A stretch of 64,000 nucleotides of DNA from Caulobacteraceae bacterium. GTDB lineage: Bacteria > Pseudomonadota > Alphaproteobacteria > Caulobacterales > Caulobacteraceae. The stretch spans positions 1-64,000 of the forward strand of contig JAFBAO010000051.1 in the NCBI GenBank assembly GCA_019247715.1, given 5' to 3'. The stretch's first letter is position 1. Each line of letters opens with the position of its first letter. Below are positions 26,298 to 34,829 of the stretch, piece after piece. The translations under genes and the position numbers were made by a program. The notes beneath the pieces are model-generated. The model worked only from the letters and a program-made list of their open reading frames with translations, made no database searches and had not been told where the DNA came from.

Positions 26298-27479
26298 TCA
26301 GACATCGGGCAGGATGGTGCCGTTCACGCGCATGCGGGCGATGTCGGCCTCGCCGTAGCCGATCTCCTGAAGGATCCCCACCGTGTGCTCCCCGACCTTC
26401 GGCACCGGCCCCATGGGCCGGCGCACCGGCCGGCCGTCCTCGAACACCGACCATGGGTTGGCGACCTGGCGGATCGGGCCCTGCGGGGCCATGACCTCGA
26501 CGAAGCGGCCGTTGGCGATCGCCTGCGGGTCCTCGACCACGTCGACCACCCGCTGAACCGGCTCGTGGCGGGCGCCGACGGCGTCCAGCTTGCGCCGCGC
26601 CTCGGCCAGATCGTACTGGGCGAAGATCCCGTCGACGATGTCGATCAGCGCAGTCTGGTGCTCGCGCGGCGGTCTCGGGCCGGCAAAGCGCGGGTCGGCC
26701 GCCAGGTCAGGACGCTCGAACGCCCGGGCCAGGTTCTCCAGGTTGTCGTGGTACTGGATCCAGCGTCCGTCGCGGGTCTTGAAGTTGTTGGCGAGGGCCA
26801 TGGCCGCGCGGTGGCGGCCGCGGCTCGGCACCACCCGGCCGGTGTTGAGCTGGTTGCAGACGTCGGTGCCGAAAGCCCAGAGCCCGTTCGCCAGCAGCGA
26901 GGTGTCGATGAAACGGCCTTCGCCCGTGACGCGCGCGGCGGTGAGAGCGGCGAGGATGGCGGCGCAGGCGCTGATGCCGGTGATCCGGTCGCCCACCGAC
27001 TGGCGGAAGGGCAGGGGGTCCTCGCCCTCGATGGTGAGCAGGGCCGTGCCGCCGCCGCGGGCCCAGAAGCCGAGATTGTCGGTGGCGCCGCGGTTTCGGT
27101 CCGGACCCTCCTGGCCGAAGCTCGACACGACCCCATAGACCATCCGCGGGTTGAGTGGGTGCAGGGTCTCGTAGTCGAGCTTGAGCTTGGCGAGCTGCCC
27201 CTGCAGCACGTTGGTGACGAAGATGTCCGCGTCCTTGACCAGCCTCAGGATGATGTCGCGGGTGTCCGGGGCGGCGGTGTTCAGGGCGATGTCGCGTTTG
27301 CCGCGGTTGTGCAGGTCGAAGTTGGTGCTGCCGAGGGCCGAACTGCGTCCGCCCCGCATGGGGTCGCCTTGGTGGGACTCGATCTTGATGACGTCGGCGC
27401 CCCAGTCGGCGAGCAGGCAGGTGGCCGCCGGCGCGGCGACCATCGAACCGAATTCGATCACCCTAAGTCCTTCGAGCAT
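26298..27479 (-). CDS. CaiB/BaiF (class III) CoA-transferase
   Basis: This 393-residue protein begins with the family signature LEGLRVIEFGSMVAAPAATCLLADWGADVIKIE (residues 2-34) and GGRSSALGSTNFDLHNRGKRDIAL. The catalytic Asp is expected in SVGDRITG. Class III CoA-transferases move CoA between carboxylic acids, for example in formate/oxalate, carnitine or aromatic acid metabolism. The acceptor here is unknown. Neighbouring acyl-CoA enzymes in the window suggest fatty or branched acid catabolism, but they are not in an operon with it. Confidence 0.92.
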   Translation of the reverse strand: MLEGLRVIEFGSMVAAPAATCLLADWGADVIKIESHQGDPMRGGRSSALGSTNFDLHNRGKRDIALNTAAPDTRDIILRLVKDADIFVTNVLQGQLAKLKLDYETLHPLNPRMVYGVVSSFGQEGPDRNRGATDNLGFWARGGGTALLTIEGEDPLPFRQSVGDRITGISACAAILAALTAARVTGEGRFIDTSLLANGLWAFGTDVCNQLNTGRVVPSRGRHRAAMALANNFKTRDGRWIQYHDNLENLARAFERPDLAADPRFAGPRPPREHQTALIDIVDGIFAQYDLAEARRKLDAVGARHEPVQRVVDVVEDPQAIANGRFVEVMAPQGPIRQVANPWSVFEDGRPVRRPMGPVPKVGEHTVGILQEIGYGEADIARMRVNGTILPDV

Positions 27480-27572
27480 TCCCGTTTGCTCCTCGCCCGT
27501 TCCGGCCGATCGAAGCCGGCCCGTCTCAGCCGAGGCCTATCAGATTAGCCCGAACGGGGGGAAGGCCGCGCC

Positions 27573-28730
27573 TTACCGCGGCGCGCGTCCCCACAGCCTC
27601 GCGCTGGCGAGCCTTGCTCCGGCGACCCGAGACTCGAGCTTTCGCCAGGCGATGTCCGGCCAGACGTTGGGAAGCCCGCGGAAGGTGGAAAAGCCGCAGT
27701 CGGCGCCCGCCATCACCCGCTCGCGCCCCACCACGCCCGCATAGCGCTCGATCCGCTGGGCCACCAGCTCGGGGTGTTCGATGTAGTTGGAGGTGGAATC
27801 GATCACGCCGGGGACGATGATGGTGTCGGGCGGCGGTCTGACGTCTTCGAAGACCTTCCATTCGTGCTCGTGCCTCGGATTGGCGCCTTCGATCAGCAGG
27901 CAGCGCGCCTTCACCTTCAGGACGGCGCCGATGATCTTCTCCAGCGGGATGTCGTGGTGATGCGGTCCTTCGTAGTTGCCCCAGCAGAGGTGAACCCTCA
28001 GCTTTTCGGCGGGAATGTTGCGGGTGGCCTGGTTCACCGCCGCCACGTTGCGTTCGACGATTCCCACGAACGCCTCGTCGCTGAGGTCCGCGAAGGCCAG
28101 GTGGCGGCCCATGGCGAAGTCGGGGCAGTCGATCTGCAGCAGATGGCCGGCCGCCACGATGGCCTCGTACTCCGGCCTCAACGCCTCGGCCACCGCCTCG
28201 ATGTAGGCGTCCTCGTCCGGATAGAAGGCGTTCTTCTGGAAGACCGACACCACGCCCGGCGAGGCGGCGTTCATGAAGGCGCCGTACGGTCTTGCGTCTT
28301 CGAGGGCGGCGGCGAAGTTGTCCAGGTCCTCGCGCAGGGCCGCCGCGCTCTGGGGGGCCACCGGACCGACGCAGCACACCCCGCCCGCGCTCGGCACGAC
28401 GCCGCCGATCTCGATCAGCTTGCGGGCGTAGTCCGGAAACGCCTTGAGGTCGGCGGCGGCGTGGCCCCGCGATTCACCGCCGAATCCGCTCAGCCGCTCG
28501 GTGACGTAGGTGGCGTAGCTTACCTTGCTGAACTCGCCGTCGCTGACCAGGTCGATCCCGAGCTCGACCTGGCGCTTCACCACCGCGGCCACCTCGGCCC
28601 GCAGCTGCGCCCTCACCCTGGCCGGGTCGGCCCCCGGATCCTTCTCGCGCAATTCCAGCAGCTCGATCAGCGCCTCCGGTCTGGGCAGGCTGCCTACGTG
28701 GGTCGTCAAGATCCGGTCTTCGCCGACCAT
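27573..28730 (-). CDS. Cobalamin-independent methionine synthase-like protein (MetE C-terminal type)
   Basis: The 385-residue protein is a stand-alone MetE catalytic barrel without the N-terminal half of true MetE, like Bacillus YxjG/YxjH. It begins ILTTHVGSLPRPEAL and keeps zinc-site candidates in HLCWGNYEGPHHHD and the final Cys of MAGADCGFSTF. Short MetE homologues can methylate homocysteine from donors other than methyl-folate or act on other thiols. The exact reaction cannot be told from sequence. It is divergent from the zinc-ribbon protein gene. Confidence 0.85.
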   Translation of the reverse strand: MVGEDRILTTHVGSLPRPEALIELLELREKDPGADPARVRAQLRAEVAAVVKRQVELGIDLVSDGEFSKVSYATYVTERLSGFGGESRGHAAADLKAFPDYARKLIEIGGVVPSAGGVCCVGPVAPQSAAALREDLDNFAAALEDARPYGAFMNAASPGVVSVFQKNAFYPDEDAYIEAVAEALRPEYEAIVAAGHLLQIDCPDFAMGRHLAFADLSDEAFVGIVERNVAAVNQATRNIPAEKLRVHLCWGNYEGPHHHDIPLEKIIGAVLKVKARCLLIEGANPRHEHEWKVFEDVRPPPDTIIVPGVIDSTSNYIEHPELVAQRIERYAGVVGRERVMAGADCGFSTFRGLPNVWPDIAWRKLESRVAGARLASARLWGRAPR

Positions 28731-28910
28731 GTCGTCTCACCCATGCTGGATGCGCCGCCGCACGTCGCCTCGCGCAGGCCGTGTCGGATCGGCGAGCCTG
28801 CGCAAGCTCTATCGGATCGCCGCCGGCTCTGGAACCGGCGCCTTTCAGGAACCAAACGGAAGCTTCAGCGTTGTCGGACCCGGGTGGCGCGAACACGCCG
28901 GAGGGTGGCG

Positions 28911-29927
28911 GTGGAATTTGCGAGGCCGCCAGCCGGGGCCAAGGCGGGCGAACCCGTGGCGCCCGACTCCACCCCGTTCGAGACGACCGAGCCGGAACAG
29001 CGGGCCTGCCCCGAGTGCCAGGCGTCCAACGCAGCCTGGCGGCGCCTTTGCCAGCAGTGCGGGTCGCTCCTCGAGCCGCCCGAGTCCGCGCGAAAGACCC
29101 GGTTCTTCGAGATCGCGGGGGTGGAAAGGTTGCTGGCGCCCCCGCAACCGGCGGCGAAGGCCCCGCGGCGGCTGCCGGCGCCGGCCCCCTCCGGGCCGGA
29201 TCGGCAAGAGCCGGCCGCGGCCGCGTCGGGCGGGCGAACGCGAACGGAGCGTCAGGCCAAGCTGCAGCTGCTCGCGCCGCCGGCGCCCGCGCCGAAGCCC
29301 AGCCCCGCGGCCAAGGCGCCCAAGCCGGGCCGCACCGCCGAGCCGGCGCCCAAGCCCGCTCCCGTGACCGCCCAGGTTCCGGCCCTCAAGACCTCCGCGC
29401 CGCCGCCGGCGCGCCAGGCGCCGGTCCTGCCCCCCAGCACGTCGCCCAAGAGCGGCGCCAGGCGCTCCCCGCTGCGACTGGCGGCGATCGTCCTAGCGGC
29501 GGCTGGTCTCGCGCTCGCCGGCTATGGTTGGCTTCAGCGCGGCCGGCCCGCGCCCCAGACGCCGGTCCCGGAGGCGGACGCCAGGCCTGCGCCGGCGCAG
29601 CCGCGGCCCACTCAGGCGGTGGTCCAGGCGCAGGCGTCCGCCCTGCCATCAACGTCCTCGGCGGGGTTTGGGGGCGCGACGAATCCGGGATCCCAGGTCG
29701 GCCATCATCGAGGCCGTCCGACCCTCCACGGGCGCGCCGGCGAGACCCGCGGCGTCGTCGCGGGCCGGACCGGACACGGCGCCGCTGCGGATCATCGCGT
29801 CCATCGTCACGCGCGGCGCTCCTCGCATCACGCGCCTGCCCACCGCTGCGTGCACATCGGTTGCCAACCCGCCAAGACGCACTTGCCCCCTTACCCGGTG
29901 GGACGCCCTCCCTGGCCGGGCGCCTGA
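28911..29927 (+). CDS. Zinc-ribbon, proline-rich, single-pass membrane protein of unknown function
   Basis: The 338-residue product has a zinc ribbon near residues 33-52 (CPECQASNAAWRRLCQQCG), a long Pro/Ala/Lys linker, and one membrane segment near residues 188-206 (LRLAAIVLAAAGLALAGYGWL), then a Pro-rich periplasmic part. The architecture resembles other bacterial zinc-ribbon membrane proteins of unknown role. The GTG start at 28911 has GGAGGG upstream. From about 29640 the frame's codon bias weakens, while other frames look more coding-like (AIIEAVRPSTGAPARPAAS in frame +1 of the window), so the C-terminus may be frameshifted. It precedes the secretion operon by about 280 bases. Confidence 0.6.
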   Translation: MEFARPPAGAKAGEPVAPDSTPFETTEPEQRACPECQASNAAWRRLCQQCGSLLEPPESARKTRFFEIAGVERLLAPPQPAAKAPRRLPAPAPSGPDRQEPAAAASGGRTRTERQAKLQLLAPPAPAPKPSPAAKAPKPGRTAEPAPKPAPVTAQVPALKTSAPPPARQAPVLPPSTSPKSGARRSPLRLAAIVLAAAGLALAGYGWLQRGRPAPQTPVPEADARPAPAQPRPTQAVVQAQASALPSTSSAGFGGATNPGSQVGHHRGRPTLHGRAGETRGVVAGRTGHGAAADHRVHRHARRSSHHAPAHRCVHIGCQPAKTHLPPYPVGRPPWPGA

Positions 29928-30209
29928 GACGAACGGGCGTTGGCCTCGCGCCCAATTTAAGCCAAGTTTCCGGTGTCGCTCTGCTAGAGTTGTCTTTCAA
30001 GCTGCGCAATAATAGCTCGCAAGCTGGCCGAAGACTTAAAGAATTAAGCGTAGCTATAAGGGATAGCGCCACGATGACGCATGGCCAATGCTGGTCTATC
30101 GGGTCATTTCTGGTCGCTAAGCAGCATCCAGACCAGGGATAGCTGCGTCGGACCCGCCTTGGCGGGAAGCCCCCCGAGGGCGGCCGCCGCCGCTTCGTCG
30201 CTCAAGAGC

Positions 30210-31988
30210 ATGTGGGAAAGTTCAGTGCGCCCAACCCGACCTCAATTGGCCACGCCAATCGCCGCGGCCCTCGCGGCCTGCAAGCGCCATTTCATCGCCG
30301 CGGCGATCTTCAGCGCGCTCTTGAATCTGCTGTATCTCAGCCCGACGCTCTACATGCTGCAGGTCTACGACCGGGTGGTGCCTTCGCGCGGGCTCGCCAC
30401 CCTGGCGTTCCTCACCTTCGTCCTGCTGGCCGCCCTCGGCGCCTTGGCGCTCCTCGACATGGTGCGCTCGCGCCTTCTGGTCAGGGCGAGCGTGCGGCTG
30501 GACCGGATCCTGTCGGGTGCGATCCTGGATGCGACCCTCTCGCAGCCGGCCGCCTCGCGCGAGGGATTGACCAAACAGGCGCTTCGGGAGTTCGACACCT
30601 TCCGTCAGACGCTCACGGGCGTCGGCGTGCTGGCGCTCTTCGATGCGCCCTGGACGCCGATCTACGTCCTCGTCTGTTTCATCATCCATCCAGCGCTGGG
30701 GCTGCTGGCGCTCGTCGGGGCCGCGGCGCTGCTCTTCCTGACCTGGCGCAACGAGCGGGCGACCCGGGCCCGCATCCAGAGCGCCAACGAGGCGGCGAAC
30801 ATCGCCTACGTCAATCAGGAGTTCTCGGCCGCTTCCGCCGACGTGATCCGCTCGCTGGGCATGCGCCAGGCTTTCGTACGGCGCCATCTTCACGAACGTG
30901 AGGCCGCCAATCTGCTGCAGGCCCAGGCCAGCTTCGCCGGCGGCGGCTACATGACCATGACCCGGTTCCTGCGGCTGTCGCTGCAGTCGCTGGCGCTGGG
31001 CCTCGGGGCGCTGCTCGCCATCGAGAACAAGATCTCGCCGGGGGCGATCTTCGCCGCCTCGATCCTGATGGCCCGCGCGCTTGCGCCGATCGAACAGGTG
31101 CTGGGCGCCTGGCGTAACGTAGTGCAGGCGCGCGGGGCCTTCCGGGCGCTGACCAGCCTGCTCCAGCATGCGGCGTCCAGGCGACCCTCGACGCTGCTTC
31201 CGCCGCCGCGCGGCGTCCTCGAGACCGAGCGCCTGACGGTGCTGGCGCCTGGCCGGCAGGCAACGATCCTGCGCGACGTCAGCTTCCGAGTGGAGGCTGG
31301 CGAGGCGGTGGGCGTCGTGGGTCCCAGCGGGGCGGGCAAGTCCACCCTGGCGAGGGTGCTGGCGGGCGCGGCGCTGGCCGACCATGGCGGCGTCCGCTTC
31401 GACGGCGCCGACGCCAAGGACTGGGATCCGGAGCGGCTCGCCCAATTCGTCGGCTTCCTCCCGCAGGCGCCCACGCTCTTCGCCGGCACCGTCAAGGAGA
31501 ACATCGCCCGGTTCCGCACGGCCATGGACGAGGATGTCGAACGCATCGACGAGATGGTCGTACAGGCGGCCAAAAAATGCGGCGCCCACGAGATGATCCT
31601 GCGTCTCGGCGACGGCTACGAGACCGTGATCGGCTGGGGCGACAAGGGGCTCTCGGCCGGCCAGGCGCAGCGGATCGCGCTGGCGCGGGCGCTGTTCGGT
31701 GATCCGTCGGTGCTGATCCTCGACGAGCCGAACGCCCACCTCGACGCGGACGGCGAGGCGGTGCTGGTGCGCACCCTGGCCGATCTGAAGGCGGCCGGAA
31801 CCACCATCCTGGTGGTGGCCCACCGGACCGGGGTGCTGGCCGCGGTGGACAAGCTGATGGTCCTCCAGGAAGGCCGGCTGGAGCTCTATGGCCCGAGGGA
31901 CGAGGTGATCCAGCGGATCAGCGCCCCCGCGCACGTGCGGCCGGCCGCGGCCCCGGCCCCCGCCCACGTCGCCCCCGCGGCCGCCTGA
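30210..31988 (+). CDS. prsD: Type I secretion ABC transporter, PrsD/PrtD family (permease-ATPase)
   Basis: This protein of about 592 residues fuses a six-helix exporter domain (LLNLLYLSPTLYMLQVYDRVVPSRG is the PrtD-family start) to an ABC ATPase with Walker A GPSGAGKST (371-379), signature LSAGQAQRIALARAL, and Walker B VLILDEP (D505, E506). It lacks the N-terminal peptidase-like domain of HlyB and bacteriocin exporters, as expected for the metalloprotease/PrsD class that exports proteins with C-terminal signals. The membrane-fusion partner follows 28 bases downstream. No outer-membrane TolC is nearby. The start is uncertain: ATG 30210 gives the conserved N-terminus, and an upstream ATG at 30081 would add 43 residues. 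Confidence 0.9.
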   Translation: MWESSVRPTRPQLATPIAAALAACKRHFIAAAIFSALLNLLYLSPTLYMLQVYDRVVPSRGLATLAFLTFVLLAALGALALLDMVRSRLLVRASVRLDRILSGAILDATLSQPAASREGLTKQALREFDTFRQTLTGVGVLALFDAPWTPIYVLVCFIIHPALGLLALVGAAALLFLTWRNERATRARIQSANEAANIAYVNQEFSAASADVIRSLGMRQAFVRRHLHEREAANLLQAQASFAGGGYMTMTRFLRLSLQSLALGLGALLAIENKISPGAIFAASILMARALAPIEQVLGAWRNVVQARGAFRALTSLLQHAASRRPSTLLPPPRGVLETERLTVLAPGRQATILRDVSFRVEAGEAVGVVGPSGAGKSTLARVLAGAALADHGGVRFDGADAKDWDPERLAQFVGFLPQAPTLFAGTVKENIARFRTAMDEDVERIDEMVVQAAKKCGAHEMILRLGDGYETVIGWGDKGLSAGQAQRIALARALFGDPSVLILDEPNAHLDADGEAVLVRTLADLKAAGTTILVVAHRTGVLAAVDKLMVLQEGRLELYGPRDEVIQRISAPAHVRPAAAPAPAHVAPAAA

Positions 31989-32016
31989 GGCGAGCCGAAC
32001 TCAAAGGAGCGCTCAA

Positions 32017-33405
32017 GTGAAGCTGCAACTCCCCGCGCCGGCCGCCATGGCCACGGTCGCCTCGACGCTGCGTTCGGCGGTGGCGCCGATCGACGTCGAC
32101 GTCGACGATCCGCGCCGCGAGATCCGGATCGGCGGCGCCGTCGCCGGCGCCTTCCTGTTCTTGTTCCTGGGCTGGGGATCGATCGCGCGTCTCGATTCGG
32201 CCGTGGCCGCGCCCGGCGAGGTCACCGTCTACGGCCACCGCCAGACCGTTCAGCATCGCGACGGCGGTGTGATCACCGCGATCCACGTGACCGAAGCCCA
32301 GCATGTGAAGGCCGGCGACGTGCTCATCGAACTGGCCGGCGCGGAGTCGCAGGCCGACGAGCAGTCGCTGGCCGCCCAGGTCATCGCCCTCGAAGCCCGG
32401 CGGGCGCGTCTGCAGGCCGAGCAGCTAGGCCAGGCGGCCATCGCATGGCCGGCCGAGTACGCCAGCCTCACGGGCGCCGACCTCGTCCAGGCGCGCCAGG
32501 CGCAGGCGATCCAGCAGGCCCAGTACGACGCGCACGCCGCGGCCCTCGCCACCCAGAAGAGCGTGCTCAGCCAGAAGACCTCGGAGCTCGGCGAGCTCAT
32601 CCGCGGCTATCAGAGCGAGATCGCCTCCTCCGATCGGCAGCAGAAGCTGCTGGGGGACGAGCTCAAGGGGATCCAGTCGCTGGCCGCGCGCGGATTTGCG
32701 CCGCTGAACAGAGTGCGCGAACTGCAGCGCAACCAGGCTCAGATCGCCGGCCAGCGCGGCCAGTACCTGGCGAGCGTCGCCCAGTCGCGGCAGGAGGCGC
32801 GCGAGACCCAGCTCGAGATCATGCAGGTCGACAAGACCGACGGCGACAAGATCGCCAGCGAGCTCTCGGAAGTGGAAACCGCCCTCAACGACGCCCTACC
32901 CAAGCTGAGCGCCGCCAAGGACAAGCTGGCGCACGCCCAGATCCGCGCCCCCGCCACCGGATCGGTGGTCGGGCTGTCGGTCTTCACCGTCGGCGGCGTC
33001 GTCCAGCCAGGCCAGCGCCTGATGGATGTCGTGCCCGACAAGGCGCCGCTCCTCATCGAGGCCCGGATATCTCCCAACGACGCCCAAGGCCTTCGTCCGG
33101 GTCAGAAGGCCGAGGTGCGTTTCCCCAGCCTGCACGACCGGGGGCTGCCGATCCTCAACGGCGAGGTGGCCAGCGTCTCGGCCGACAGCCTCGCCGACGA
33201 GAAGACCGGCACGCGCTACTTCACCGCGGAGGTCAAGGTGCCGCTCGCCCAGCTCTCCGCCTTCGAGCGGGCGCGCAGCCCCGGCTTCGAGTTGAGGCCC
33301 GGCCTGCCGGCGCAGGTGCTGGTGCCCCTCCACAAGCGCACCGCGCTCCAGTACCTGCTCGAGCCGTTCAGCAATGCGCTTTGGGGTTCGTTCCGGGAAC
33401 AGTGA
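32017..33405 (+). CDS. prsE: HlyD-family periplasmic adaptor of type I secretion (PrsE/PrtE-like)
   Basis: The 462-residue protein has a short cytoplasmic N-terminus, one transmembrane helix at about residues 43-62 (IGGAVAGAFLFLFLGWGSIA), a biotinyl-lipoyl half motif (GEVTVYGHRQTVQHRDGGVI), a long alpha-helical hairpin of about 200 residues, and the second lipoyl/beta-barrel part (QIRAPATGSVVGLSVFTVGG, then VEARISPNDA-type barrel). It bridges the ABC exporter to an outer-membrane channel. The GTG start has AAGGAG 7 bases upstream. It is cotranscribed with the ABC gene. Confidence 0.92.
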   Translation: MKLQLPAPAAMATVASTLRSAVAPIDVDVDDPRREIRIGGAVAGAFLFLFLGWGSIARLDSAVAAPGEVTVYGHRQTVQHRDGGVITAIHVTEAQHVKAGDVLIELAGAESQADEQSLAAQVIALEARRARLQAEQLGQAAIAWPAEYASLTGADLVQARQAQAIQQAQYDAHAAALATQKSVLSQKTSELGELIRGYQSEIASSDRQQKLLGDELKGIQSLAARGFAPLNRVRELQRNQAQIAGQRGQYLASVAQSRQEARETQLEIMQVDKTDGDKIASELSEVETALNDALPKLSAAKDKLAHAQIRAPATGSVVGLSVFTVGGVVQPGQRLMDVVPDKAPLLIEARISPNDAQGLRPGQKAEVRFPSLHDRGLPILNGEVASVSADSLADEKTGTRYFTAEVKVPLAQLSAFERARSPGFELRPGLPAQVLVPLHKRTALQYLLEPFSNALWGSFREQ

Positions 33406-33423
33406 CCGGCGAGGGGGGGGCGC

Positions 33424-33555
33424 CTAGCTTTTCCGGCCGAAGATCCAGAAGGCGATCGCCCCCCAAACGGTGATGTTCGCGATGAGGCCGACCACGAGCG
33501 GCCAGTTGAACCACAGCTTCTCGGCTCCGCGCTCCCCAGATTTGTTCTTGGGCAT
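33424..33555 (-). CDS. 43-residue single-pass membrane protein
   Basis: A short frame on the minus strand encodes MPKNKSGERGAEKLWFNWPL at its start, then a hydrophobic stretch (VVGLIANITVWGAIAFWIF) and the tail GRKS. It has a typical positive-inside layout, an AAGG site before the ATG, and ends 18 bases from the adaptor gene's stop. Such small membrane proteins are frequently missed. It might support the secretion complex or be unrelated. No family recognised. Confidence 0.55.
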   Translation of the reverse strand: MPKNKSGERGAEKLWFNWPLVVGLIANITVWGAIAFWIFGRKS

Positions 33556-33618
33556 CGCCTTTTCTCGTCGCCGTCGCCAGCGTTGTTCTTCAGCGCAGCC
33601 GGAACGCCAGTCTGGAGC

Positions 33619-33696
33619 CTAGTGTGGTGAATTTGAAGTTCGCTCGATTGATGGGGCGGGCGCTGAAGCGAACTTCAAATTCGTAAACCACACTAG
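33619..33696. repeat. Palindromic element 1 with CTAGTG ends
   Basis: The outer arms CTAGTGTGGT (33619-33628) and ACCACACTAG (33687-33696) pair perfectly. The inner arms AATTTGAAGTTCGCT (33630-33644) and AGCGAACTTCAAATT (33667-33681) also pair perfectly. The whole 78-base unit would form a long cruciform or RNA hairpin. It shares its CTAGTGT end and GAAGTTCG core with element 2 just downstream. Confidence 0.85.
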
Positions 33697-33709
33697 ATTC
33701 AAAGCTTTG

Positions 33710-33786
33710 CTAGTGTCCTCATCGAGTCCGAAGTTCGCACGGGGCCCGTCCCCATCCACTGTCGAACTTCGGACTCGGGACACTAG
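33710..33786. repeat. Palindromic element 2 with CTAGTG ends
   Basis: The outer arms CTAGTGTC (33710-33717) and GACACTAG (33779-33786) and the inner arms CGAGTCCGAAGTTCG (33723-33737) and CGAACTTCGGACTCG (33763-33777) pair perfectly, giving a 77-base hairpin nearly equal in size to element 1. The two are separated by 13 bases and look like members of one REP/MITE-like family, although their stem sequences differ. No transposase is nearby. The next 170 bases to the methyltransferase gene hold no other feature I can identify. Confidence 0.85.
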
Positions 33787-33956
33787 GCGCCGAAGATAGG
33801 CCCGAGTCGCGGGCGAAGGCCATCGGCCGGTCGGCGCGCGGTTCGATGGCGTGCGGCCGGGAACATAGCGAAGCGCGGCGCGCTTAACCGGCAGGATCAC
33901 GGCCACGCTGCCGGCCCCCGGGGCCGGGGGATGGGCCTAGCGCGGACACGGGCCTG

Positions 33957-34796
33957 ATGACTTCCAATCGGCGGAGGCCCGCGCATCCGGCCCCGGCTCA
34001 GGAAATCGTCAGGTCCTTCTACGACCGGTACGGCTGGCGCAGCGACGGCGCCATGTCCGGCGAGGACAAGCTGTTCCGCCAGTTTCCCCATGCGCACCAG
34101 ACCTATGCGCGAGGACCGGCCGCGCGGGTGCTCCGTCTGCTCGCCCCGATCGGGGGACGCCTTCTGCTGGTCGGCGGCGGGGATCTGCCGCAAAGCCACG
34201 TCGAGATCTGCGCGGCGTTCGAGCGCGCGCACTGCCTGGACATATCGGCGCCGGCGGTCGAGCAGGCAAAGGCGATCCTCGGCGACCGGGCGGTCTGCCA
34301 GGTCGGCTCCATCGTCGACAGCGGCCTTGAAAGCGCGACCTTCGACGCCGTCTTTTGCGCGCATGTCGCCTACCACATCGACCGCAGCGATCAGGAGCGC
34401 GCGGTCCGCGAGATGCTGCGGCTGGTCAAGCCTGGAGGCCGGGTGGTGATCATCTACGCCAACCCCAGATCGCCCTTTGCGATCCCAGGCGAGGCGATGC
34501 GGCGGCTGAACGCGGGCTGGACCCGCAGGCCGAGCGGGACGGAGCTCGCCGAGGCGCCGCCTCTCTACTATTACGCCCATCCGCTTTCGTGGTGGCGGCG
34601 CTTCGCAGACCCCCATGTCGGCGTGCGCTTCGAGCCCTGGGAGGCGATCGGCAGCCGCCCGGCCCGGGCTCTGCTGAAGAGCGGAGCGCTGGCGCGCGCG
34701 TTCTATCGGGCCGCCGCCGCGCTGGAGAGCGCGGCGCCGTCCCTGGCCGTGGCGCTTTGGCAGTACCCGATCGTGGTCATCGACAAGCGGCGCTGA
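33957..34796 (+). CDS. Class I SAM-dependent methyltransferase in the exopolysaccharide locus
   Basis: This 279-residue protein has a Rossmann methyltransferase core: the glycine loop GGRLLLVGGGDLPQSH, the acidic strand end HCLDISAPAVEQAKA, SATFDAVFCAHVAYHIDRSDQ and MLRLVKPGGRVVIIYANP. The N-terminal FYDRYGW segment is common in Methyltransf_11-type proteins. Its location between the secretion pair and the priming transferase suggests that it decorates a sugar or lipid intermediate, but the substrate is not known. The motif GGG is slightly unlike the usual GxGxG. Confidence 0.8.
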   Translation: MTSNRRRPAHPAPAQEIVRSFYDRYGWRSDGAMSGEDKLFRQFPHAHQTYARGPAARVLRLLAPIGGRLLLVGGGDLPQSHVEICAAFERAHCLDISAPAVEQAKAILGDRAVCQVGSIVDSGLESATFDAVFCAHVAYHIDRSDQERAVREMLRLVKPGGRVVIIYANPRSPFAIPGEAMRRLNAGWTRRPSGTELAEAPPLYYYAHPLSWWRRFADPHVGVRFEPWEAIGSRPARALLKSGALARAFYRAAAALESAAPSLAVALWQYPIVVIDKRR

Positions 34797-34829
34797 GCCC
34801 GCCGGCACGATCCTTGGCGGCGCCCGCCC

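Noticed and set aside
27774..28910. Long upstream extension of the zinc-ribbon protein's frame
   Set aside because: It lies opposite the MetE-like gene and lacks any family similarity. The GTG at 28911 with its ribosome-binding site is the natural start.
30045..30060. TTAA...TTAA pair upstream of the secretion genes as a CtrA box
   Set aside because: The spacing between the TTAA halves is 4 bases, not the 7 of the known CtrA site.
33619..33786. The paired palindromes as ends of an insertion sequence
   Set aside because: The arms are internal to each 78-base unit, only 13 bases separate the two units, and there is no transposase.
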